Below are positions 1 to 12,800 of a DNA stretch of 64,000 nt, in pieces. Position numbers and translations under genes: made by a program. The notes beneath the pieces were generated by a model. That model saw only the letters and a program-made list of their open reading frames with translations, did no database searches and had not been told where the DNA came from. Origin of the DNA: Utricularia gibba (lineage: Eukaryota; Streptophyta; Magnoliopsida; Lamiales; Lentibulariaceae); the NCBI GenBank assembly GCA_002189035.1, contig NEEC01000032.1, positions 1-64,000 on the forward strand, given 5' to 3'. How positions within the stretch are numbered: the stretch's first letter is position 1; each line of letters opens with the position of its first letter.

Positions 1-3000
1 ACGATTTTCGTCGAGTAGGACCGATGTGGCAAAAGGAGTCAGACCGAACCTTGGGTCAGAACGAAGTTCACAACGACATCACCGCCCAAAAACGACAAGC
101 TTTTCCTTGAGAAACCATGTAGGCAGCCAATTAAAACCAACGTTAAGAAATGCATCAAGTTTTTTTGCCGAGCTACAAATGACTATGGGCCCGAGCTCGA
201 CTCGACCTCCTTCTCGATACCGTTGCCCCACGAGAGCGCCTCCTCAGATATAAAGCATGCGGTTGAGAAAACCATTTTGGGTGCTCATGACATCCTAACT
301 TCAATAAGTGCATCACGATTTTCGTCGAGTAGGACCCGATGTGGCAAAGGAGTCAGACCGAACCTTGGGTCAGAACGAAGTTCACAACGACATCACCCGC
401 CCAAAACGACAAGCTTTTCCTTGAGAAACCATGTAGGCAGCCATTAAAACCAACGTTAAAAATGCATCAAGTTTTTTGCCGAGCTACAAATGACTATGGG
501 CCCGAGCTCGACTCGACCTCCTTCTCGATACCGTTGCCCCACGAGAGCGCCTCCTCAGATATAAAGCATGCGGGTTGAGAAAACCATTTTGGGTGCTCAT
601 GACATCCTAACTTCAATAAGTGCATCACGATTTTCGTCGAGTAGGACCCGATGTGGCAAAGGAGGGTCAGAACGAAGTTCACAACGACATCACCCCCCAA
701 AAACGACAAGCTTTTCCTTGAGAAACCATGTAGGCAGCCAATTAAAACCCAACGTTAAGAATGCATCAAGTTTTTTGCCGAGCTACAAATGACTATGGGC
801 CCGAGCTCGACTCGACCTCCTTCTCGATACCGTTGCCCCACGAGAGCGCCTCCTCAATATAAAGCATGCGGTTGAGAAAACCATTTTGGGTGCTCATGAC
901 ATCCTAACTTCAATAAGTGCATCACGATTTTCGTCGAGTAGGACCCGATGTGGCAAAGGAGTCAGACCGAACCTTGGGTCAGAACGAAGTTCACAACGAC
1001 ATCACCCGCCCAAAACGACAAGCTTTTCCTTGAGAAACCATGTAGGCAGCCAATTAAAACCAACGTTAAAAAATGCATCAAGTTTTTTGCCGAGCTACAA
1101 ATGACTATGGGCCCGAGCTCGACTCGACTCCTTCTCGATACCGTTGCCCCACGAGAGCGCCTCCTCAGATATAAAGCATGCGGTTGAGAAACCATTTTGG
1201 GTGCTCATGACATCCTAACTTCAATAAGTGCATCACGATTTTCGTCGAGTAGGACCCGATGTGGCAAAGGAGTCAGACCGAACCTTGGTCAGAACGAAGT
1301 TCACAACGACATCACCGCCAAAAAACGACAAGCTTTTCCTTGAGAAACCATGTAGGCAGCCAATTAAAACCCAACGTTAAGAAATGCATCAAGTTTTTTG
1401 CCGAGCTACAAGACTATGGGCCCGAGCTCGACTCGACCTCCTTCTCGATACCGTTGCCCACGAGAGCGCCTCCTCAGATATAAAGCATGCGGTTGAGAAA
1501 ACCATTTTGGGTGCTCATGACATCCTAACTTCAATAAGTGCATCACGATTTTCGTCGAGTAGGACCGATGTGGCAAAGGAGTCAGACCGAACCTTGGGTC
1601 AGAACGAAGTTCACAACGACATCACCCGCCCAAAAACGACAAGCTTTTCCTTGAGAAACCATGTAGGCAGCCATTAAAACCCAACGTTAAGAAATGCATC
1701 AAGTTTTTTGCCGAGCTACAAATGACTATGGGCCCGAGCTCGACTCGACCTCCTTCTCGATACCGTTGCCCCACGAGAGCGCCTCTCAGATATAAAGCAT
1801 GCGGTTGAGAAAACCATTTTGGGTGCTTATGACATCCTAACTTCAATAAGTGCATCACGATTTTCGTCGAGTAGGACCCGATGTGGCAAAGGAGTCAGAC
1901 CGAACCTTGGGTCAGAACGAAGTTCACAACGACATCACCCCCAAAAACGACAAGCTTTTCCTTGAGAAACCATGTAGGCAGCCAATTAAAACCCAACGTT
2001 AAGAAATGCATCAAGTTTTTTGCCGAGCCACAAATGACTATGGGCCCGAGCTCGACTCGACCCCTGCTCGATACCGTTGCCCCACGAGAGCGCCTCCTCA
2101 ATATAAAGCATGCGGTTGAGAAAACCATTTTGGGTGCTCATGACATCCTAACTTCAATAAGTGCATCACGATTTTCGTCGAGTAGGACCCGATGTGGCAA
2201 AGGAGTCACCGAACCTTGGGTCAGAACGAAGTTCACAACGACATCACCCGCCCAAAAACGACAAGCTTTTCCTTGAGAAACCATGTAGGCAGCCAATTAA
2301 AACCCAACGTTAAGAAATGCATCAAGTTTTTTGCCAGCTACAAATGACTATGGGCCCGAGCTCGACTCGACCTCCTTCTCGATACCGTTGCCCACGAGAG
2401 CGCCTCCTCAGATATAAAGCATGCGGTTGAGAAAACCATTTTGGGTGCTCATGACATCCTAACTTCAATAAGTGCATCACGATTTTCGTCGAGTAGGACC
2501 GATGTGGCAAAGGAGTCAGACCGAACCTTGGGTCAGAACGAAGTTCACAACGACATCACCCGCCCAAAAACGACAAGCTTTTCCTTGAGAAACCATGTAG
2601 GCAGCCAATTAAAACCCAACGTTAAGAAATGCATCAAGTTTTTTGCCGAGCTACAAATGACTATGGGCCCGAGCTCGACTCGACCTCCTTCTCGATACCG
2701 TTGCCCCACGAGAGCGCCTCCTCAGATATAAAGCATGCGGTTGAGAAAACCATTTTGGGTGCTATGACATCCTAACTTCAATAAGTGCATCACGATTTTC
2801 GTCGAGTAGGACCCGATGTGGCAAAGGAGTCAGACCGAACCTTGGGTCAGAACGAAGTTCACAACGACATCACCCGCCCAAAAACGACAAGCTTTTCCTT
2901 GAGAAACCATGTAGGCAGCCAATTAAAACCCAACGTTAAGAAATGCATCAAGTTTTTTGCCGAGCTACAAATGACTATGGGCCCGAGCTCGACTCGACCT

Positions 3001-4509
3001 CCTTCTCGATACCGTTGCCCCACGAGAGCGCCTCCTCAATATAAAGCATGCGGTTGAGAAAACCATTTTGGGTGCTCATGACATCCTAACTTCAATAAGT
3101 GCATCACGATTTTCGTCGAGTAGGACCCGATGTGGCAAAGGAGTCAGACCGAACCTTGGGTCAGAACGAAGTTCACAACGACATCACCCGCCCAAAAACG
3201 ACAAGCTTTTCCTTGAGAAACCATGTAGGCAGCCAATTAAAACCCAACGTTAAGAAATGCATCAAGTTTTTTGCCGAGCTACAAATGACTATGGGCCCGA
3301 GCTCGACTCGACCTCCTTCTCGATACCGTTGCCCCACGAGAGCGCCTCCTCAGATATAAAGCATGCGGTTGAGAAAACCATTTTGGGTGCTATGACATCC
3401 TAACTTCAATAAGTGCATCACGATTTTCGTCGAGTAGGACCCGATGTGGCAAAGGAGTCAGACCGAACCTTGGGTCAGAACGAAGTTCACAACGACATCA
3501 CCCGCCAAAAAACGACAAGCTTTTCCTTGAGAAACCATGTAGGCAGCCAATTAAAACCCAACGTTAAGAAATGCATCAAGTTTTTTGCCGAGCTACAAAT
3601 GACTATGGGCCCGAGCTCGACTCGACCTCCTTCTCGATACCGTTGCCCACGAGAGCGCCTCCTCAATATAAAGCATGCGGTTGAGAAAACCATTTTGGGT
3701 GCTCATGACATCCTAACTTCAATAAGTGCATCACGATTTTCGTCGAGTAGGACCCGATGTGGCAAAGGAGTCAGACCGAACCTTGGGTCAGAACGAAGTT
3801 CACAACGACATCACCCGCCCAAAAACGACAAGCTTTTCCTTGAGAAACCATGTAGGCAGCCAATTAAAACCCAACGTTAAGAAATGCATCAAGTTTTTTG
3901 CCGAGCTACAAATGACTATGGGCCCGAGCTCGACTCGACCTCCTTCTCGATACCGTTGCCCCACGAGAGCGCCTCCTCAAATATAAAGCATGCGGTTGAG
4001 AAAACCATTTTGGGTGCTCATGACATCCTAACTTCAATAAGTGCATCACGATTTTCGTCGAGTAGGACCCGATGTGGAAAGGAGTCAGACCGAACCTTGG
4101 GTCAGAACGAAGTTCACAACGACATCACCCGCCCAAAAACGACAAGCTTTTCCTTGAGAAACCATGTAGGCAGCCAATTAAAACCCAACGTTAAGAAATG
4201 CATCAAGTTTTTTGCCGAGCTACAAATGACTATGGGCCCGAGCTCGACTCGACCTCCTTCTCGATACCGTTGCCCACGAGAGCGCCTCCTCAGATATAAA
4301 GCATGCGGTTGAGAAAACCATTTTGGGTGCTTATGACATCCTAACTTCAATAAGTGCATCACGATTTTCGTCGAGTAGGACCCGATGTGGCAAAGGAGTC
4401 AGACCTTGGGTCAGAACGAAGTTCACAACGACATCACCCGCCCAAAAACGACAAGCTTTTCCTTGAGAAACCATGTAGGCAGCCAATTAAAACCCAACGT
4501 TAAGAAATG

Positions 4510-7500
4510 CATCAATTTTTTGCCGAGCTACAAATGACTATGGGCCGAGCTCGACTCGACCTCAACCGTTGCCCCAAGACGACAAGCCATTTTCCTTGTG
4601 CATCACGATTTTCGTCGAGTAGGACCCGATGTAAAGGCAGACCAACCTTAAACGACACAACACATCGTTAGAGAGGCAGCCAATTAAAACCCAACGCATC
4701 AAGTTTTTTGCCGAGCTACAAATGACTATGGGCCGAGCGAGCTCGATACCGTTGCCCCACGAGAGCGCCTCCTCAAATATAAGCATGCGGTTGAGAAAAC
4801 CATTTTGGGTGCTCATGACATCCTAACTTCAATAAGTGCATCACGATTTTCGTCGAGTAGGACCCGATGTGGCAAAGGAGTCAGACCGAACCTTGGGTCA
4901 GAACGAAGTTCACAACGACATCACCCGCCCAAAAACGACAAGCTTTTCCTTGAGAAACCATGTAGGCAGCCAATTAAAACCCAACGTTAAGAAATGCATC
5001 AAGTTTTTTGCCGAGCTACAAATGACTATGGGCCCGAGCTCGACTCGACTCCTTCTCGATACCGTTGCCCCACGAGAGCGCCTCCTCAGATATAAAGCAT
5101 GCGGTTGAGAAAACCATTTTGGGTGCTTATGACATCCTAACTTCAATAAGTGCATCACGATTTTCGTCGAGTAGGACCCGATGTGGCAAAGGAGTCAGAC
5201 CGAACCTTGGGTCAGAACGAAGTTCACAACGACATCACCCGCCAAAAACGACAAGCTTTTCCTTGAGAAACCATGTAGGCAGCCAATTAAAACCCAACGT
5301 TAAGAAATGCATCAAGTTTTTTGCCGAGCTACAAATGACTATGGGCCCGAGCTCGACTCGACCTCCTTCTCGATACCGTTGCCCCACGAGAGCGCCTCCT
5401 CAGATATAAAGCATGCGGTTGAGAAAACCATTTTGGGTGCTCATGACATCCTAACTTCAATAAGTGCAGCACGATTTTCGTCGAGTAGGACCCGATGTGG
5501 CAAAGGAGTCAGACCGAACCTTGGGTCAGAACGAAGTTCACAACGACATCACCCCCCAAAAACGACAAGCTTTTCCTTGAGAAACCATGTAGGCAGCCAA
5601 TTAAAACCCAACGTTAAGAAATGCATCAAGTTTTTTGCCGAGCTACAAATGACTATGGGCCCGAGCTCGACTCGACCTCCTTCTCGATACCGTTGCCCCA
5701 CGAGAGCGCCTCCTCAGATATAAAGCATGCGGTTGAGAAAACCATTTTGGGTGCTCATGACATCCTAACTTCAATAAGTGCATCACGATTTTCGTCGAGT
5801 AGGACCCGATGTGGCAAAGGAGTCAGACCGAACCTTGGGTCAGAACGAAAAACGACAAGCTTTTCCTTGAGAAACCATGTAGGCAGCCAATTAAAACAAC
5901 GTTAAGAAATGCATCAAGTTTTTTGCCGAGCTACAAATGACTATGGGCCCGAGCTCGACTCGACCTCCTTCTCGATACCGTTGCCCCACGAGAGCGCCTC
6001 CTTTCCTTGAGAAACCATGTAGGCAGCCAATTAAAACAGACCGAACCTTGGGTCAGAACGAAGTTCACAACGACATCATTTTCCTTGAGAAACCATGTAG
6101 GCAAATTAAAACCCAACGTTAAGAAATGCATCAAGTTTTTTGCCGAGCTACAAATGACTATGGGCCCGAGCTCGACTCGACCTCCTTCTCGATACCGTTG
6201 CCCCACGAGAGCGCCTCCTCAGATATAAAGCATGCGGTTGAGAAAACCATTTTGGGTGCTCATGACATCCTAACTTCAATAAGTGCATCACGATTTTCGT
6301 CGAGTAGGACCCGATGTGGCAATAGAGTGCATCACGATTTTCGTCAGAGTAGGACCCGATGTGGCAAAGTCAGACCCGAACCTTGGGTCAGAACGAAGTT
6401 CACAACGACATCACCCGCAAGCCAAAAACAAACCCAACGTTAAGAAATGCATCAAGTTTTTTGCCTTGAGAAACCATGTAGGCAGCCAATTAAAACCCAA
6501 CGATTAAGAAATGCATCAGAGTTTTTTGCCGAGCTACAAATGCACTATGGGCCCGAGCTCGACTCGACCTCCTTCTCGATACCGTTGCCCCACGAGAGCG
6601 CCTCCTCAGATATAAAGCATGCGGTTGAGAAAACCATTTTGGGTGCTCATGACATCCTAACTTCAATAAGTGCATCACGATTTTCGTCGAGTAGGACCCG
6701 ATGTGGCAAAGGAGTCACCGAACCTTGGGTCAGAACGAAGTTCACAACGACATCACCCCCAAAAACGACAAGCTTTTCCTTGAGAAACCATGTAGGCAGC
6801 CAATTAAAACCCAACGTTAAGAAATGCATCAAGTTTTTTGCCGAGCTACAAATGACTATGGGCCCGAGCTCGACTCGACCTCCTTCTCGATACCGTTGCC
6901 CCACGAGAGCGCCTCCTCAGATATAAAGCATGCGGTTGAGAAAACCATTTTGGGTGCTTATGACATCCTAACTTCAATAAGTGCATCACGATTTTTCGTC
7001 GAGTAGGACCCGATGTGGCAAAGGAGTCAGAACGAAGTTCACAACGACATCACCCGCCCAAAAACGACAAGCTTTTCCTTGAGAAACCATGTAGGCAGCC
7101 AATTAAAACCCAACGTTAAGAAATGCATCAAGTTTTTTGCCGAGCCACAAATGACTATGGCCCGAGCTCGACTCGACCTCCTTCTCGATACCGTTGCCCC
7201 GAGAGCGCCTCCTCAGATATAAAGCATGCGGTTGAGAAAACCATTTTGGGTGCTTATGACATCCTAACTTCAATAAGTGCATCACGATTTTCGTCGAGTA
7301 GGACCCGATGTGGCAAAGGAGTCAGACCGAACCTTGGGTCAGAACGAAGTTCACAACGACATCACCCGCCCAAAAACGACAAGCTTTTCCTTGAGAAACC
7401 ATGTAGGCAGCCAATTAAAACCCAACGTTAAGAAATGCATCAAGTTTTTTGCCGAGCTACAAATGACTATGGGCCCGAGCTCGACTCGACCTCCTTCTCG

Positions 7501-8840
7501 ATACCGTTGCCCCACGAGAGCGCCTCCTCAGATATAAAGCATGCGGTTGAGAAAACCATTTTGGGTGCTCATGACATCCTAACTTCAATAAGTGCATCAC
7601 GATTTTCGTCGAGTAGGACCCGATGTGGCAAAGGAACCTTGGGTCAGAACGAAGTTCACAACGACATCACCCGCCCAAAAACGACAAGCTTTTCCTTGAG
7701 AAACCATGTAGGCAGCCAATTAAAACCCAACGTTAAGAAATGCATCAAGTTTTTTGCCGAGCTACAAATGACTATGGGCCCGAGCTCGACTCGACCTCCT
7801 TCTCGATACCGTTGCCCCACGAGAGCGCCTCCTCAGATATAAAGCATGCGGTTGAGAAAACCATTTTGGGTGCTCATGACATCCTAACTTCAATAAGTGC
7901 ATCACGATTTTCGTCGAGTAGGACCCGATGTGGCAAAGGAGTCAGACCGAACCTTGGGTCAGAACGAAGTTCACAACGACATCACCGCCCAAAAACGACA
8001 AGCTTTTCCTTGAGAAACCATGTAGGCAGCCAATTAAAACCAACGTTAAGAAATGCATCAAGTTTTTTGCGAGCTACAAATGACTATGGGCCCGAGCTCG
8101 ACTCGACCTCTTCTCGATACCGTTGCCCCACGAGAGCGCCTCCTCAGATATAAAGCATGCGGTTGAGAAAACCATTTTGGGTGCTCATGACATCCTAACT
8201 TCAATAAGTGCATCACGATTTTCGTCGAGTAGGACCCGATGTGGCAAAGGAGTCAGACCTTGGGTCAGAACGAAGTTCACAACGACATCACCCGCCCAAA
8301 AACGACAAGCTTTTCCTTGAGAAACCATGTAGGCAGCCAATTAAAACCCAACGTTAAGAAATGCATCAAGTTTTTTGCCGAGCTACAAATGACTATGGGC
8401 CCGAGCTCGACTCGACCTCCTTCTCGATACCGTTGCCCCACGAGAGCGCCTCCTCAGATATAAAGCATGCGGTTGAGAAAACCATTTTGGGTGCTCATGA
8501 CATCCTAACTTCAATAAGTGCATCACGATTTTCGTCGAGTAGGACCCGATGTGGCAAAGGAACCTTGGGTCAGAACGAAGTTCACAACGACATCACCCCC
8601 AAAAACGACAAGCTTTTCCTTGAGAAACCATGTAGGCAGCCAATTAAAACCCAACGTTAAGAAATGCATCAAGTTTTTTGCCGAGCTACAAATGACTAAA
8701 CTCGACCTCCTTCTCGATACCGTTGCCCCACGAGAGCGCCTCCTCAGAGCATGCGGTTGAGAAAACCATTTTCGTCGTGCAGATAGTAGGACCCGATGTG
8801 GCAAAGGAGTCAGACCACGACATCACCCGAAAAACGACAA
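4510..8840. repeat. Interrupted copies in left part of satellite A
   Basis: Mostly normal units, but with broken stretches at about 4515-4790, 5845-6130, 6320-6540 and 8690-8830. At 5845-6130 two fragments starting at ttccttgagaaacc are joined after truncated units. At 6320-6360 the segment from gtgcatcacgatttt to gatgtggca occurs twice back to back. At 8690-8830 pieces of the monomer are missing but the remainder keeps its order. These may be real deletions and local duplications, or consensus drop-outs in the assembly. Confidence 0.7.
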
Positions 8841-9899
8841 GCTTTTCCTTGAGAAACCATGTAGGCAGCCAATTAAAACCCAACGTTAAGAAATGCATCA
8901 AGTTTTTTGCCGAGCTACAAATGACTATGGGCCCGAGCTCGACTCGACCTCCTTCTCGATACCGTTGCCCCACGAGAGCGCCTCCTCAGATATAAAGCAT
9001 GCGGTTGAGAAAACCATTTTGGGTGCTCATGACATCCTAACTTCAATAAGTGCATCACGATTTTCGTCGAGTAGGACCCGATGTGGCAAAGGAGTCAGAC
9101 CGAACCTTGGGTCAGAACGAAGTTCCAACGACATCACCGCCCAAAAACGACAAGCTTTTCCTTGAGAAACCATGTAGGCAGCCAATTAAAACCCAACGTT
9201 AAGAAATGCATCAAGTTTTTTGCCGAGCTACAAATGACTATGGGCCCGAGCTCGACTCGACCTCCTTCTCGATACCGTTGCCCCACGAGAGCGCCTCCTC
9301 AGATATAAAGCATGCGGTTGAGAAAACCATTTTGGGTGCTCATGACGTGCATCACGATTTTCGTCGAGTAGGACCCGATGTGGCAAAGGAACCTTGGGTC
9401 AGAACGAAGTTCACAACGACATCACCCGCCCAAAAACGACAAGCTTTTCCTTGAGAAACCATGTAGGCAGCCAATTAAAACCCAACGTTAAGAAATGCAT
9501 CAAGTTTTTTGCCGAGCTACAAATGACTATGGGCCCGAGCTCGACTCGACCTCCTTCTCGATACCGTTGCCCCACGAGAGCGCCTCCTCAGATATAAAGC
9601 ATGCGGTTGAGAAAACCATTTTGGGTGCTCATGACATCCTAACTTCAATAAGTGCATCACGATTTTCGTCGAGTAGGACCCGATGTGGCAAAGGAGTCAG
9701 AACCACAACGACATCACCCGCCCAAAAACGACAAGCTTTTCCTTGAGAAACCATGTAGGCAGCCAATTAAAACCCAACGTTAAGAAATGCATCAAGTTTT
9801 TTGCCGAGCTACAAATGACTATGGGCCCGAGCTCGACTCGACCTCCTTCTCGATACCGTTGCCCCACGAGAGCGCCTCCTCAGATATAAAGCATGCGGT

Positions 9900-12800
9900 T
9901 GAGAAAACCATTTTGGGTGCTTATGACATCCTAACTTCAATAAGTGCATCACGATTTTCGTCGAGTAGGACCCGATGTGGCAAAGGAGTCAGACCTTGGG
10001 TCAGAACGAAGTTCACAACGACATCACCCGCCCAAAAACGACAAGCTTTTCCTTGAGAAACCATGTAGGCAGCCAATTAAAACCCAACGTTAAGAAATGC
10101 ATCAAGTTTTTTGCCGAGCTACAAATGACTATGGGCCCGAGCTCGACTCGACCTCCTTCTCGATACCGTTGCCCCACGAGAGCGCCTCCTCAGATATAAA
10201 GCATGCGGTTGAGAAAACCATTTTGGGTGCTCATGACATCCTAACTTCAATAAGTGCATCACGATTTTCGTCGAGTAGGACCCGATGTGGCAAAGGAGTC
10301 AGACCGAACCTTGGGTCAGAACGAAGTTCACAACGACATCACCCGCCCAAAAACGACAAGCTTTTCCTTGAGAAACCATGTAGGCAGCCAATTAAAACCC
10401 AACGTTAAGAAATGCATCAAGTTTTTTGCCGAGCTACAAATGACTATGGGCCCGAGCTCGACTCGACCTCCTTCTCGATACCGTTGCCCCACGAGAGCGC
10501 CTCCTCAGATATAAAGCATGCGGTTGAGAAAACCATTTTGGGTGCTCATGACATCCTAACTTCAATAAGTGCATCACGATTTTCGTCGAGTAGGACCCGA
10601 TGTGGCAAAGGAGTCAGACCGAACCTTGGGTCAGAACGAAGTTCACAACGACATCACCCGCCCAAAAACGACAAGCTTTTCCTTGAGAAACCATGTAGGC
10701 AGCCAATTAAAACCCAACGTTAAGAAATGCATCAAGTTTTTTGCCGAGCTACAAATGACTATGGGCCCGAGCTCGACTCGACCTCCTCTCGATACCGTTG
10801 CCCCACGAGAGCGCCTCCTCAGATATAAAGCATGCGGTTGAGAAAACCATTTTGGGTGCTATGACATCCTAACTTCAATAAGTGCATCACGATTTTCGTC
10901 GAGTAGGACCCGATGTGGCAAAGGAGTCAGACCGAACCTTGGGTCAGAACGAAGTTCACAACGACATCACCCGCCCAAAAACGACAAGCTTTTCCTTGAG
11001 AAACCATGTAGGCAGCCAATTAAAACCCAACGTTAAGAAATGCATCAAGTTTTTTGCCGAGCTACAAATGACTATGGGCCCGAGCTCGACTCGACCTCCT
11101 TCTCGATACCGTTGCCCACGAGAGCGCCTCCTCAGATATAAAGCATGCGGTTGAGAAAACCATTTTGGGTGCTTATGACATCCTAACTTCAATAAGTGCA
11201 TCACGATTTTCGTCGAGTAGGACCCGATGTGGCAAAGGAGTCAGACCGAACCTTGGGTCAGAACGAAGTTCACAACGACATCACCCGCCCAAAAACGACA
11301 AGCTTTTCCTTGAGAAACCATGTAGGCAGCCAATTAAAACCCAACGTTAAGAAATGCATCAAGTTTTTTGCCGAGCTACAAATGACTATGGGCCCGAGCT
11401 CGACTCGACCTCCTTCTCGATACCGTTGCCCCACGAGAGCGCCTCCTCAGATATAAAGCATGCGGTTGAGAAAACCATTTTGGGTGCTCATGACATCCTA
11501 ACTTCAATAAGTGCATCACGATTTTCGTCGAGTAGGACCCGATGTGGCAAAGGAACCTTGGGTCAGAACGAAGTTCACAACGACATCACCCGCCCAAAAA
11601 CGACAAGCTTTTCCTTGAGAAACCATGTAGGCAGCCAATTAAAACCCAACGTTAAGAAATGCATCAAGTTTTTTGCCGAGCTACAAATGACTATGGGCCC
11701 GAGCTCGACTCGACCTCCTTCTCGATACCGTTGCCCCACGAGAGCGCCTCCTCAGATATAAAGCATGCGGTTGAGAAAACCATTTTGGGTGCTTATGACA
11801 TCCTAACTTCAATAAGTGCATCACGATTTTCGTCGAGTAGGACCCGATGTGGCAAAGGAGTCAGACCGAACCTTGGGTCAGAACGAAGTTCACAACGACA
11901 TCACCCGCCCAAAAACGACAAGCTTTTCCTTGAGAAACCATGTAGGCAGCCAATTAAAACCCAACGTTAAGAAATGCATCAAGTTTTTTGCCGAGCTACA
12001 AATGACTATGGGCCCGAGCTCGACTCGACCTCCTTCTCGATACCGTTGCCCCACGAGAGCGCCTCCTCAGATATAAAGCATGCGGTTGAGAAAACCATTT
12101 TGGGTGCTCATGACATCCTAACTTCAATAAGTGCATCACGATTTTCGTCGAGTAGGACCCGATGTGGCAAAGGAGTCAGACCGAACCTTGGGTCAGAACG
12201 AAGTTCACAACGACATCACCCGCCCAAAAACGACAAGCTTTTCCTTGAGAAACCATGTAGGCAGCCAATTAAAACCCAACGTTAAGAAATGCATCAAGTT
12301 TTTTGCCGAGCTACAAATGACTATGGGCCCGAGCTCGACTCGACCTCCTTCTCGATACCGTTGCCCCACGAGAGCGCCTCCTCAGATATAAAGCATGCGG
12401 TTGAGAAAACCATTTTGGGTGCTCATGACATCCTAACTTCAATAAGTGCATCACGATTTTCGTCGAGTAGGACCCGATGTGGCAAAGGAGTCAGACCGAA
12501 CCTTGGGTCAGAACGAAGTTCACAACGACATCACCCAAAAACGACAAGCTTTTCCTTGAGAAACCATGTAGGCAGCCAATTAAAACCCAACGTTAAGAAA
12601 TGCATCAAGTTTTTTGCCGAGCTACAAATGACTATGGGCCCGAGCTCGACTCGACCTCCTTCTCGATACCGTTGCCCCACGAGAGCGCCTCCTCAATATA
12701 AAGCATGCGGTTGAGAAAACCATTTTGGGTGCTATGACATCCTAACTTCAATAAGTGCATCACGATTTTCGTCGAGTAGGACCCGATGTGGCAAAGGAGT

